Positions 7,672-16,274 of a stretch of 64,000 nucleotides of DNA are shown in pieces; the first letter of the stretch is position 1; every line of letters starts with the position of its first letter. Made by a program: the position numbers and the translations under genes. The DNA comes from Thalassobius sp002708925 (lineage in GTDB: Bacteria > Pseudomonadota > Alphaproteobacteria > Rhodobacterales > Rhodobacteraceae), in assembly GCF_049803795.1 (NCBI RefSeq), contig NZ_JBNAGJ010000008.1:88767-152766 (forward strand). Reading direction: 5' to 3'. The notes beneath the pieces are model-generated. The model was not told the DNA's origin and did not search any database. It saw nothing but the letters and a program-made list of their open reading frames with translations.

Positions 7672-10323
7672 ATGCAAGAACCACAGCGCCCGCCTCTTCC
7701 TTTTGCCAGCTGCAAAACCACCTGCCCCTATTGCGGCGTGGGCTGCGGTGTGATCGTCAAACCCGACGCGAAAGGCGGCGTGCAGGCCAAGCCCGACCCC
7801 GATCACCCGGCAAATCTGGGACGGCTGTGTTCCAAAGGAACGGCCCTGGGCGAAACCACCTGGCTTCAGGATCGCCTGCTGACACCCCAGATCAACGGCA
7901 CCCCCGCCGATTGGGACAGCGCGCTGGATCTGGTCGCGCAGAAATTCAAGGACACCATCGCCGAACACGGGCCTGACAGCGTGGCCTTTTATGTCTCGGG
8001 TCAGTTGCTGACCGAGGATTACTATGTCGCCAACAAGCTGATGAAGGGCTTTATCGGTTCGGCCAATATCGACACGAATTCGCGCCTGTGCATGGCGTCC
8101 TCGGTGGCCGGGCATAAACGCGCCTTTGGCACCGATACCGTCCCCGGCCAGTATACCGATCTGGAAACCGCCGATCTGGTGGTGCTGACCGGATCGAACC
8201 TGGCGTGGTGCCACCCAGTGCTGTTCCAGCGTATCGTCGCGGCGAAAAAGGCCAACCCGAAGATGAAGGTCGTCAACATCGACCCGCGCCGCACGGCGAC
8301 CTCGGATCTGGCCGATCTGCACCTGTCGATTGCACCCGGAGGCGACGCGGCCCTGTTCAACCGCCTGCTGGTGGAAATTCAGCAACAGGGCGCGGTGGAC
8401 CCTGATTTCGTGGCGGCCCATGTCGAAGGGTTCGATGCGGCGATTGACGCGGCCTCTAGCTGCGACAGCGCGGTCACCGGCCTGTCCGAGACCGATATTC
8501 AGACCTTCTGCAACATGTGGATCGGCACGGAAAAGGTGGTCACGGTCTACAGCCAGGGCGTGAACCAGTCCACCGCCGGGGCCGATAAGGTGAACGCGAT
8601 CCTGAACTGCCACCTGGCCACTGGCCGGATCGGCCAGCCTGGCATGGGGCCGTTCTCCGTGACCGGACAGCCCAACGCCATGGGCGGGCGCGAGGTGGGC
8701 GGGCTGGCCAATATGCTGGCCTGTCACCTGGATCTGGAAGTGCCCGAGCACCGCTCGGCTGTGAAAACCTTCTGGAACGCGCCGCAGATGCCCGAAGCCC
8801 CCGGTGCCAAGGCCGTGGACATGTTCAAGGCCGTAGGCGATGGCCGGATCAAGGCCCTGTGGGTGATCTGCACCAACCCCGCCGTCTCGATGCCCGATGC
8901 CGATACGGTAAAGGCCGCGATCGAGGGCTGCGATTTCGTCGTCGTCAGCGATCTGACCACCGATACCGACACCGCGCAACTGGCTCATGTCGTGCTGCCC
9001 GCCACCGGCTGGGGCGAAAAAGACGGCACCGTCACCAATTCCGAACGCTGTATCTCGCGTCAGCGCGGGTTCCTGCCCGCCCCCGGTCAGGCGCGTCACG
9101 ATTGGGATATTCTGGCCGATGTGGGCCGCCGCATGGGCTGGCATGACATGTTCGATTTCCAATCCCCCGCCGAGGTTTTCCGCGAATACGCCGCCCTGTC
9201 CGGCATCGCCGGGCAGCTGGGCAAGGATTTCGACATCTCAGGGCTCAGCGCCCTGACAGACGAGGAATACGACACGCTGGAACCCGTCTACTGGCCCGTC
9301 ACCGCCGTGCGCACAGGCGGGCGGTTCTTTGGTGACGGGCGGTTTTTTACCCCCTCGGGCAAGGCGCGTATGTTGCCGATCCACTATCGCGCACCGCAAT
9401 CCACGCCCTCGGCAGAGTATCCGTTCCGTCTGAACACGGGCCGGGTGCGCGACCATTGGCACACCATGACCCGCACCGCCAAATCCGCGCGCCTGTCGCA
9501 GCACCTGGGCGAACCCTATCTGGAAATCCACCCCAGCGACGCCGCCGGGCTGGGGCTGGCGCCCGCCGACATCGTGCAGGTGCAAAACCCCTATGGCACG
9601 GCCCTGCTGCGGGCGCTGATCACCGATCGCGTGGCCCCCGGACAGGTCTTCGCGCCGATGCACTGGACCGCGCAATATGCCTCGGCCGGGCGGGTGGACG
9701 TGCTGGTGGCCCCCAATACCGATCCGGTTTCAGGCCAGCCTGAATCCAAGGCCTCGGTGGTGCAGGTACAGAAATTCCAGGCCAGCTGGTACGGGTTTGC
9801 CGTGTCCCTGCAAGAGCCCAATGCCGACACGGAATACTGGGCTCAGGCCCGCAGCGCCAAGGGCTGGCGGATCGAACTTGCCGCCTCGGGCCGTCCCCAG
9901 GATTGGGAGGCCTACGCCCGCACCCTGCTGAACGCGCCGAATGCCCAAGCCATGTCCGTGCTGGACCCGGCCAAGGGCAGTGCCCGCATCGCCCTGATCG
10001 AGGACGGGCGGCTGATCGGCGCGCTCTTTGCCTCGGCCGAGCCGGTCCAGGTGGCGCGCAACCATGTGGCCCATCTGCTGGGCGACGCTCCTCAGGGGGT
10101 GCTGGCAGGCCGTCCCGGTGCGGACCGCCCCGATCCCGGTGCCATCGTCTGCGCCTGTTTCGATGTCGGCGTGAACACCATTCTGGCCGCGATTGCCGAG
10201 CAGAAACTGCTCAGCGTCGAGGCCATCGGCGCAGCCCTGAATGCCGGTACGAACTGCGGATCCTGCCGCCCCGAGCTGGCGGCCCTGCTGGCCTCGGCCA
10301 CGGTACAGGAAGCCGCTGAATAG
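7672..10323 (+). CDS. nasA: Assimilatory nitrate reductase catalytic subunit
   Basis: An 883-residue molybdopterin oxidoreductase that reduces nitrate to nitrite in the cytoplasm. The N-terminal [4Fe-4S] site is formed by C18, C21 and C25 (TCPYCGVGC) and the cysteine in GRLCSKG. The molybdopterin domains follow, with MGGREVGG and the C-terminal dinucleotide-binding fold. The last 60 residues form a BFD-like [2Fe-2S] domain (IVCACFDVG and NCGSCRP) that accepts electrons. I chose ATG 7672, after aaggga, over an in-frame GTG 39 bases upstream. It is the last gene of the operon; nitrite reductase is not present downstream. Confidence 0.93.
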   Translation: MQEPQRPPLPFASCKTTCPYCGVGCGVIVKPDAKGGVQAKPDPDHPANLGRLCSKGTALGETTWLQDRLLTPQINGTPADWDSALDLVAQKFKDTIAEHGPDSVAFYVSGQLLTEDYYVANKLMKGFIGSANIDTNSRLCMASSVAGHKRAFGTDTVPGQYTDLETADLVVLTGSNLAWCHPVLFQRIVAAKKANPKMKVVNIDPRRTATSDLADLHLSIAPGGDAALFNRLLVEIQQQGAVDPDFVAAHVEGFDAAIDAASSCDSAVTGLSETDIQTFCNMWIGTEKVVTVYSQGVNQSTAGADKVNAILNCHLATGRIGQPGMGPFSVTGQPNAMGGREVGGLANMLACHLDLEVPEHRSAVKTFWNAPQMPEAPGAKAVDMFKAVGDGRIKALWVICTNPAVSMPDADTVKAAIEGCDFVVVSDLTTDTDTAQLAHVVLPATGWGEKDGTVTNSERCISRQRGFLPAPGQARHDWDILADVGRRMGWHDMFDFQSPAEVFREYAALSGIAGQLGKDFDISGLSALTDEEYDTLEPVYWPVTAVRTGGRFFGDGRFFTPSGKARMLPIHYRAPQSTPSAEYPFRLNTGRVRDHWHTMTRTAKSARLSQHLGEPYLEIHPSDAAGLGLAPADIVQVQNPYGTALLRALITDRVAPGQVFAPMHWTAQYASAGRVDVLVAPNTDPVSGQPESKASVVQVQKFQASWYGFAVSLQEPNADTEYWAQARSAKGWRIELAASGRPQDWEAYARTLLNAPNAQAMSVLDPAKGSARIALIEDGRLIGALFASAEPVQVARNHVAHLLGDAPQGVLAGRPGADRPDPGAIVCACFDVGVNTILAAIAEQKLLSVEAIGAALNAGTNCGSCRPELAALLASATVQEAAE

Positions 10324-10350
10324 CCCTCGCACCATTGTGAGCCCGCCAGA

Positions 10351-10380
10351 GCGCCGCGCCGATGGTATTCCGCGCGGCGC
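10351..10380. repeat. Inverted repeat after nasA
   Basis: Arms gcgccgcg (10351-10358) and cgcggcgc (10373-10380) with a 14-base loop and no T-tract. It may end or stabilise the nas transcript. It could equally belong to the leader of the next gene. Confidence 0.35.
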
Positions 10381-10422
10381 GCGGTTACATTCGCGGAACC
10401 GAATAGCTCCAAGGGCCGCCCC

Positions 10423-12603
10423 ATGCAGACGCACATCCCCCTGACCCGAGACCTCGTGCTGATTGGGGGCGGGCATACCCATGCGCTGGTGCTGCTGAAA
10501 TGGGGAATGCGTCCGCTGCCCGGCGTGCGTGTCACGGTGATCAATCCGGGCCCCACCGCCCCCTATTCGGGGATGCTGCCGGGCCATATCGCGGGGCATT
10601 ATACGCGCGACGAGCTGGAGATTGATCTGGTCCGGCTGGCCCGTTTTGCCGGGGCCCGCATCATCGTCGGGCGGGCCGAAAATCTGGATCCCAACGCCAA
10701 GACAATCACCCTGACTGGCGGGCGAGTGATCCCCTATGACGTGGCCTCGGTCGATATTGGGATCACCTCGGAACTGCCGCAAATTCCGGGATTTTCCGAA
10801 TACGCTATCGGCGCGAAACCGCTGGATATCTATGCCGAAACCTGGGCGAATTTCCTGGCCGAAGCCAAAGCCAGCGGGCACGCCAAACCCGTTGCCGTCG
10901 TGGGTGCGGGCGTCGCGGGGGTGGAATTATCGATGGCGATGGCCCATGCCCTGCGCGCTGCAACCGGACATGCAGACGTGACCCTGATCGAGGCGGCGGA
11001 CACAATCCTGCCCGCCGATCCCACACCGCGCGCCAGACTTCGCAAATCACTTGAGGAATGCAGCGTAAGTATCAGAACTAAAACATGTATATCTGAATTC
11101 ACAGCGCAAGGCCCGCGATTGAAAGACGGCTCTATCCTGCCCGCTGGCCTGACAATCGGCGTCGCTGGCGCCCTGCCGCATCCCTGGCTGCAAAACACCG
11201 ATCTTGCGCTGACCGACGGGTTCATAGACGTGAACTCTTATCTGCAAACCACTGACAATGAAGATCTTTTTGCAGCCGGAGATTGCGCTCATCTGACTCA
11301 TGCTCCGCGCCCAAAGGCCGGAGTCTATGCGGTGCGCGCGGCTCCGGTGCTGTTCGATAACCTGCGGGCCCGCCTGATCGGGCAGGCCCTGCGTCCGTTT
11401 CATCCGCAAAAGGACTATCTGAAGCTGATCACGCTTGGCGAAAAATCCGCCCTGGCCGAAAAATGGGGGCGCGTCTGGTACGGGCCGTGGCTCTGGTGGG
11501 TGAAAAACCGGATTGATCAGAAATTCATGCGCATGTTCAAAGAGTTGCCGGACATGGCTCATGCAGAACTTCCCTCTGTCATGGCCCAGGATGTGGCGCA
11601 TGAACTGGGGGATGGGCAACCGATTTGCGCAGGCTGCGGGGCCAAAGTCAGCGCAGGAACGCTTGGTCAGGCGCTGCTGAGCTTGCCCGCAGTGCACCGC
11701 CCCGATGTGCTGACCGGACGGGGCGATGATGCGGCGATTTTGCAGATCGGCGGGCAGAAACAGGTTCTGACGACGGACCACCTGAAGGCCTTTACCGAAG
11801 ACCCCGCCCTGATGGCGCGGATCGCCGCCGTTCACGCGCTGGGGGATATCTGGGCGATGGGAGCGACCCCGCAGGCCGCGCTGGCCAGCATCATCCTGCC
11901 CCGCATGTCGGCGCGCCTGCAAAGCCGCACCCTGACCGAGATCATGTCCGCCGCCCAATCGGTGCTTGGCGCCGCCGGGGCCGAGATCGTCGGCGGCCAC
12001 ACCACCCAGGGCGCAGAAATGACCATCGGGTTTACCCTGACGGGTCTGGCCGAGCACCCGATTACCCATGCCGGCGCGCAGCCGGGGGATGTGCTGATCC
12101 TGACGCGGCCGATTGGCTCGGGCGTGTTGCTGGCCGCCGAAATGCAGACCAAAGCCAACGGGGCGCACATCGCGGCCATGCTACACGAGATGTCTCGGCC
12201 GCAAACCCAGGCCGCCCAGCTGCTGCGCGGCGCACATGCGATGACGGATGTGACGGGCTTCGGGCTGGCCGGGCATCTGCTGGCACTTTGCCGGGCCTCA
12301 GGCGTGGGGGCGCAGCTGGATATACAGGCGATCCCTCTCTATGCGGGGGCGGCAGAGCTGTCCGGGGCCGGTGTCCGATCAACTCTCTATGCGTCGAATT
12401 TGGCTCAGGCTCCGGTGCCTGAGGCGACGGGCCCTGCGGCGGCCCTGCTACATGACCCGCAGACGGCGGGCGGATTGCTGGCCGCGGTCGCGCCTCAACA
12501 GGCCCCCGAGATCCTGCGCGCCCTGTCGGCCCAGGGCCTGCGCGCGGCCGCGATTGGCCAGATGATCAAAGGCCCGGCCGAGATCCGCTGTCAGCAGGGC
12601 TAA
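10423..12603 (+). CDS. selD: Selenide, water dikinase fused to an N-terminal NADH-dehydrogenase-like flavoprotein
   Basis: A 726-residue fusion. Residues 1 to about 380 are an NDH-2-like FAD protein (LVLIGGGHTHALVLLKWGM, second dinucleotide motif AVVGAGVAGVEL, ENLFAAGDC-like FAD motif). Residues from about 395 are SelD, which makes selenophosphate from selenide and ATP. SelD hallmarks are ICAGCGAK (C402, C405), GRGDDAA, and the glycine-rich VGGHTT region. The active residue is cysteine, so no recoded UGA is needed. mnmH, which consumes selenophosphate, converges on it with a 38-bp overlap at 12566-12603. Ndh-SelD fusions are known. The flavoprotein half may reduce selenium for SelD, but that is inferred. 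Confidence 0.92.
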   Translation: MQTHIPLTRDLVLIGGGHTHALVLLKWGMRPLPGVRVTVINPGPTAPYSGMLPGHIAGHYTRDELEIDLVRLARFAGARIIVGRAENLDPNAKTITLTGGRVIPYDVASVDIGITSELPQIPGFSEYAIGAKPLDIYAETWANFLAEAKASGHAKPVAVVGAGVAGVELSMAMAHALRAATGHADVTLIEAADTILPADPTPRARLRKSLEECSVSIRTKTCISEFTAQGPRLKDGSILPAGLTIGVAGALPHPWLQNTDLALTDGFIDVNSYLQTTDNEDLFAAGDCAHLTHAPRPKAGVYAVRAAPVLFDNLRARLIGQALRPFHPQKDYLKLITLGEKSALAEKWGRVWYGPWLWWVKNRIDQKFMRMFKELPDMAHAELPSVMAQDVAHELGDGQPICAGCGAKVSAGTLGQALLSLPAVHRPDVLTGRGDDAAILQIGGQKQVLTTDHLKAFTEDPALMARIAAVHALGDIWAMGATPQAALASIILPRMSARLQSRTLTEIMSAAQSVLGAAGAEIVGGHTTQGAEMTIGFTLTGLAEHPITHAGAQPGDVLILTRPIGSGVLLAAEMQTKANGAHIAAMLHEMSRPQTQAAQLLRGAHAMTDVTGFGLAGHLLALCRASGVGAQLDIQAIPLYAGAAELSGAGVRSTLYASNLAQAPVPEATGPAAALLHDPQTAGGLLAAVAPQQAPEILRALSAQGLRAAAIGQMIKGPAEIRCQQG

Positions 12604-13639
12604 CCGCGCCGGCGATCCGCGCGGCGGCCTGCGCCAGGTCTTGCGGGCTTAACCCCGGCAATTCCACCACCATGCGCGGTGCCCCCGCCCGGCGCGAGGC
12701 GCGGCGATAACCGGGATCGTAATGCTGCCGGATCAGCGCCTCGGCCAACGGCTGGAACTGCGCGGCCCGCGCCATGGCCTGCCAGGCCTGAACCTGCGCG
12801 TGCCCGTGAAACTGAGCCAGAGCCTCCAGTTTCTCGATCAACAGCGCGGGATCGGCCAGCAGGTCAGAGTAATTCTCGACCAGATAGTCCGCCCGCGCGC
12901 GCAAGGGGGCCTGTATCCGCACATGTTCGGCCCGCAGCATCGCCTGCCACAGCATCGGCGGAATGATCCGGGCGCCGATCTTGTTGCTTTCGGCCTCAAG
13001 GAACACAGGGCGCGCGGCATCCATCCCCGCCAGCGCCATCGCGATCCGGGATTCGAACATTTTCTGCGCGGGCTGCCCGCCCGGCCGTCCCCCCAGCACA
13101 GAGCCGCGATGCTGCGCCATTGCCTCCAGGTCCAGCACCTGCTGCCCCTGCCCCTGCAAATGCTGCAACACAGCGGTCTTGGCGGTGCCGGTGCCGCCCT
13201 CCAGCAGGATCAGGCGCGGCGCGACCGGCGTTTCATACAGCGCGCGCACCACCAGCCGCCGGTAGGATTTATAGCCGCCCTCGACCAGCCCGACCCGCCA
13301 GCCGATCTGCGCCAGGATCGAGGCAAACGACCCCGACCGCTGCCCCCCGCGCCAGCAATAGACCAGCGGACGCCACGCGCCGGGCCGGTCCGCCAGCACC
13401 CCCTGCAAGTGAGTCGCCGCGTTCCGCGCCACCAGCGCCGCGCCGATTTTGCGCGCCAAAAACGGATCCTGCTGCACATAAATCGTGCCAACCTCGGCGC
13501 GCTCGGCATCGGACAGAACGGGCAGCGAAATCGCGCCGGGGATATGATCCTGCGCGTATTCGGCCGGGGCGCGCACGTCGATCAGCTGATCAAATGGCAG
13601 TGTTTTCAGATCGTTAAGACATGTCAAAGCCTGTTTCAT
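12566..13639 (-). CDS. mnmH: tRNA 2-selenouridine synthase
   Basis: A 357-residue SelU/MnmH. A rhodanese domain (about 10-130) has the active cysteine C95 in VYCWRGGQRSG, and a P-loop domain carries GGTGTAKT at 148-155. It replaces sulfur by selenium in 2-thiouridine at tRNA wobble positions, using selenophosphate from SelD. Its 3' end overlaps selD tail to tail. The pairing suggests selenium is used here for tRNA modification. selA and selB are not in the window, so selenocysteine use cannot be judged. Confidence 0.93.
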   Translation of the reverse strand: MKQALTCLNDLKTLPFDQLIDVRAPAEYAQDHIPGAISLPVLSDAERAEVGTIYVQQDPFLARKIGAALVARNAATHLQGVLADRPGAWRPLVYCWRGGQRSGSFASILAQIGWRVGLVEGGYKSYRRLVVRALYETPVAPRLILLEGGTGTAKTAVLQHLQGQGQQVLDLEAMAQHRGSVLGGRPGGQPAQKMFESRIAMALAGMDAARPVFLEAESNKIGARIIPPMLWQAMLRAEHVRIQAPLRARADYLVENYSDLLADPALLIEKLEALAQFHGHAQVQAWQAMARAAQFQPLAEALIRQHYDPGYRRASRRAGAPRMVVELPGLSPQDLAQAAARIAGAVSPADSGSRPGL

Positions 13640-13719
13640 GCCCCCGTTCTACCCCAGCCGCGCAGCCCAGACCATCCCCCCGTGAGAGCGCCCGAAATTA
13701 ACTTATTAAAAAACTCAGG

Positions 13720-13748
13720 TTGACCATCCTGATCTTTTTTGTCAGTTA
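13720..13748 (+). promoter_or_regulatory. Possible promoter of the hemP-imelysin iron operon
   Basis: TTGACC at 13720-13725 is followed after 17-18 bases by cagtta/agttat near 13743-13748, just after an AT-rich stretch (13696-13714). The -35 match is good and the -10 match is poor. I could not find a convincing Fur, Irr or RirA box. Confidence 0.3.
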
Positions 13749-13814
13749 TTCCTCATGTCCAGCCAACCGCGCCTGCGGCCAGCCCGATCCAGAGATCAAA
13801 TTGGGACGTCCGAT

Positions 13815-13979
13815 ATGAGAAACGCGCAAAGCCAAATGGCCGGACATCGCCCGCTTCCGAGCGGCACGGCCAACGAGAGAATGACTTTTCACACCATGCT
13901 GTCCGAGGCAGGCCTGAACGCCGGTCTGTGCCTGGAATGGCTGCTCGACCGTGTCGAAAACCCGGAGGCAAACACATGA
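13815..13979 (+). CDS. Possible short coding sequence coupled to hemP
   Basis: An open frame of up to 54 residues from ATG 13815, or 32 residues from ATG 13881 (MTFHTMLSEAGLNAGLCLEW). It ends in TGA at 13977-13979, overlapping the hemP start as ATGA. The second start has a purine-rich gagaga just before it. The overlap is what coupled real genes show, and the C-terminal part looks like an amphipathic helix. No family is recognised, and it may be only a leader peptide or chance. Confidence 0.3.
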   Translation: MRNAQSQMAGHRPLPSGTANERMTFHTMLSEAGLNAGLCLEWLLDRVENPEANT

Positions 13980-14146
13980 CCACCATGCGACTGAACCGCG
14001 ATGGCGCCGTACAGGTGCCCGAAAACCTGCCCGTCCACCGCGCCGAGGATCTGACGGCCGGCGGCAGCCAGGCCCGTATCGTTCTGGGCGATCAGGTCTA
14101 CAGCCTGCGCATCACCCGCGCCGGCAAGCTGATCCTTACGAAATAA
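13976..14146 (+). CDS. hemP: Haemin uptake protein HemP
   Basis: A 56-residue protein ending in YSLRITRAGKLILTK, the conserved HemP core. HemP proteins are small, iron-regulated and found next to haem or iron uptake genes. In some species they act as regulators of the haem receptor. A clear ggaggc Shine-Dalgarno lies seven bases before ATG 13976, which selects this start over longer in-frame possibilities. It heads a cluster of iron genes: imelysin, bfd and bacterioferritin. Confidence 0.88.
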   Translation: MTTMRLNRDGAVQVPENLPVHRAEDLTAGGSQARIVLGDQVYSLRITRAGKLILTK

Positions 14147-14183
14147 CCTTCTGCATAACACCTTCTGACAAAGGACAACTTCC

Positions 14184-15455
14184 ATGAAACGCATCTTCCT
14201 GACCTCCACAGCCCTGGCGCTGGGTTTTGCGGCCACCGCGGCCACCGCCAAAGCCCCCGCCGCCAAAGAGGTCCTGGACACCTATGCCGATATCGCTCAG
14301 GCCAAATACGAAGACAGCCTGATCACGGCCAAAGCCCTGCAAGCCGCTGTCGAGGCGCTGATCGCCAACCCGACCGAACAGACGCTGCAAGCGGCGCGCG
14401 ATGCCTGGCTGGCCTCGCGCAATCCCTACCAGCAGACCGAGGTCTACCGTTTCGGCAACGCCATCGTCGATGACTGGGAAGGCAAGGTAAACGCCTGGCC
14501 GCTGGACGAAGGGCTGATCGACTATGTGGATGCGTCCTATGGCGGGCCGACCGATGAAAACGCCTATGCCGCGCTGAACGTGGTGGCGAATGCCAAGTTC
14601 TCGCTTGGGGGGGCGGATATTGACGCCACCACCATCACCCCCGCCCTGCTGGAAGAAACCCTGCAAGAGGCCGACGGAATCGAGGCCAACGTGGCCACCG
14701 GCTATCACGCGATCGAGTTTCTGCTGTGGGGGCAGGATCTGCACGGCACCAACGCGGGCGCGGGCGAACGTCCGGCCACCGATTATGCCGCGGATGCGAC
14801 CTGCACGAACGGCAACTGCGATCGCCGCGGCCAGTATCTGAAAGCGGCCACTGACCTGCTGGTCAGCGATCTGGAATGGATGACGGCGCAATGGAGCGAG
14901 GGCGGCGAAGCACGCGCCACCTTGATGGCTGACGAAGCTGCCGGCCTGACCGCCATCCTGACCGGAATGGGCAGCCTGTCCTACGGCGAACAGGCCGGCG
15001 AGCGGATGCGCCTGGGGCTGATGCTGAACGATCCCGAAGAAGAGCACGATTGCTTCTCGGACAACACGCATAACAGCCACTACTATGACGGCAAAGGCAT
15101 TCAGAACGTGTATCTGGGCCATTACACCCGCGTGGACGGCACCGTTGTCAGCGGCCCGGCCCTGACCGATCTGGTTGCGGCCAAGGACGCCGGTCTGGAC
15201 ACCGAAATGAAGACCCGCCTGAATGAAACCATGGCCGCCCTCGGTGCGCTCAAATCGGCTGCGGACAATGGTTTCGCCTATGACCAGATGCTGGAGCGCG
15301 GCAACGCAAAGGGCGAGGCCCTGATCATGGGCGGCGTCAACGGGCTGGTCACGCAAACCAAATCCATTGAACGTGTTGTCTCGGCCCTGGGGCTGGACAC
15401 GCTCGAAATCGAAGGGTCGGACAGCCTGGATAACCCCGGCGCCGTCTTCGAATAA
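14184..15455 (+). CDS. Imelysin-family iron-uptake protein (peptidase M75 family)
   Basis: A 423-residue secreted protein with a Sec signal peptide (MKRIFLTSTALALGFAATAATA). It contains the imelysin domain and the GxHxxE metal motif as GYHAIE, with H175 and E178. Imelysins (ICMP/IrpA) are periplasmic or outer-membrane iron-regulated proteins thought to bind iron or haem. Peptidase activity is doubtful for most members. The length is normal. It follows hemP by 37 bases with a good aaaggac ribosome site and precedes the bfd-bfr pair. A second, divergent copy is encoded at 17724. Confidence 0.9.
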   Translation: MKRIFLTSTALALGFAATAATAKAPAAKEVLDTYADIAQAKYEDSLITAKALQAAVEALIANPTEQTLQAARDAWLASRNPYQQTEVYRFGNAIVDDWEGKVNAWPLDEGLIDYVDASYGGPTDENAYAALNVVANAKFSLGGADIDATTITPALLEETLQEADGIEANVATGYHAIEFLLWGQDLHGTNAGAGERPATDYAADATCTNGNCDRRGQYLKAATDLLVSDLEWMTAQWSEGGEARATLMADEAAGLTAILTGMGSLSYGEQAGERMRLGLMLNDPEEEHDCFSDNTHNSHYYDGKGIQNVYLGHYTRVDGTVVSGPALTDLVAAKDAGLDTEMKTRLNETMAALGALKSAADNGFAYDQMLERGNAKGEALIMGGVNGLVTQTKSIERVVSALGLDTLEIEGSDSLDNPGAVFE

Positions 15456-15547
15456 AGCGCCTTACCATGCGCCCCTGTCACCCCCGGTAGCCCTGTGTCT
15501 GTTTGCCAACCGGGGGTGATACCACCCCGCCAGCCCGAGGCCCGCTC

Positions 15548-15805
15548 ATGATTATCTGCCACTGCCAGAATATCTCGGATCGCGACATTCATGCCGCTGT
15601 CGATTGGATGCGTGCCTCGGATCCAGAGACATTGATCACCCCCGGCAAGATCTACCACGCGCTTGGCAAAGCCGCCGATTGTGGCGGTTGCATGCCGCTT
15701 TTCCTTTCAACCATGCGAAAAAACGATAACCTGCACGTACCTATGCACCTGCGTGGCCTGCGCCGCGCACCAACAAAGGAGCACCTGCATGAAGGGCGAC
15801 GCTAA
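15548..15805 (+). CDS. bfd: Bacterioferritin-associated ferredoxin
   Basis: An 85-residue protein with the BFD [2Fe-2S] pattern C4-x-C6 and C45-x2-C48 (MIICHCQN and DCGGCMP). Bfd supplies electrons to bacterioferritin to release stored iron. ATG 15548 is chosen because translation from it begins exactly at the conserved MIICHC. The last 17 bases overlap the bacterioferritin gene, a direct sign that the two work together. The C-terminal 20 residues past the domain are basic and probably disordered. Confidence 0.9.
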   Translation: MIICHCQNISDRDIHAAVDWMRASDPETLITPGKIYHALGKAADCGGCMPLFLSTMRKNDNLHVPMHLRGLRRAPTKEHLHEGRR

Positions 15806-16274
15806 AGTTATCGAATATCTGAATAAATCCCTGCGTCACGAATTGACCGCCGTCAGCCAGTATTGGCTGCATTACCGGCTGCAAGACGATTGGGGCCTGG
15901 GCCACATGGCCAAGAAAAGCCGCGAGGAAAGCATCGAAGAAATGCAGCACGCGGACGATCTGATCGTGCGAATCCTGCAATTGGGCGGCCATCCCAACCT
16001 GCAAAAACTGGATCCGTTGCAGATCGGCCAGACCGCCCGCGAAACGCTGGAGGCCGACCTGGCGGCAGAGTATTCGGCCGCCGCGCTGTACAAAGAGGCG
16101 CGCGCCTATTGCAACGAAGCGGGGGACTTTGTTTCGATGAAATTGTTCGAACAGCTTCTGGCGGATGAAGAGGGTCATATCGACTTTCTGGAAACGCAGC
16201 TGGATCTGTTCGACCGGATCGGTGCAGAGAAATATGAGCAGCTCAACGCAAGCAAAATGGACGAAGCCGAGTAA
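15789..16274 (+). CDS. bfr: Bacterioferritin
   Basis: A 161-residue 24-mer-forming ferritin. Ferroxidase ligands E18, E51 and H54 and the haem-binding methionine M52 (EEMQHADDL) sit exactly at the numbers known from E. coli Bfr. It stores iron as a ferric mineral. The start at 15789 follows aaaggagc and agrees with the conserved N-terminus MKGDAKVIEYLNKSL. It overlaps bfd upstream and the next gene downstream, so the three are tightly coupled. Confidence 0.95.
   Translation: MKGDAKVIEYLNKSLRHELTAVSQYWLHYRLQDDWGLGHMAKKSREESIEEMQHADDLIVRILQLGGHPNLQKLDPLQIGQTARETLEADLAAEYSAAALYKEARAYCNEAGDFVSMKLFEQLLADEEGHIDFLETQLDLFDRIGAEKYEQLNASKMDEAE

Noticed and set aside
7090..9162. Long minus-strand frame opposite nasA
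   Set aside because: Low-complexity Gly/His/Gln-rich translation typical of antisense of GC-rich genes. nasA is certain.
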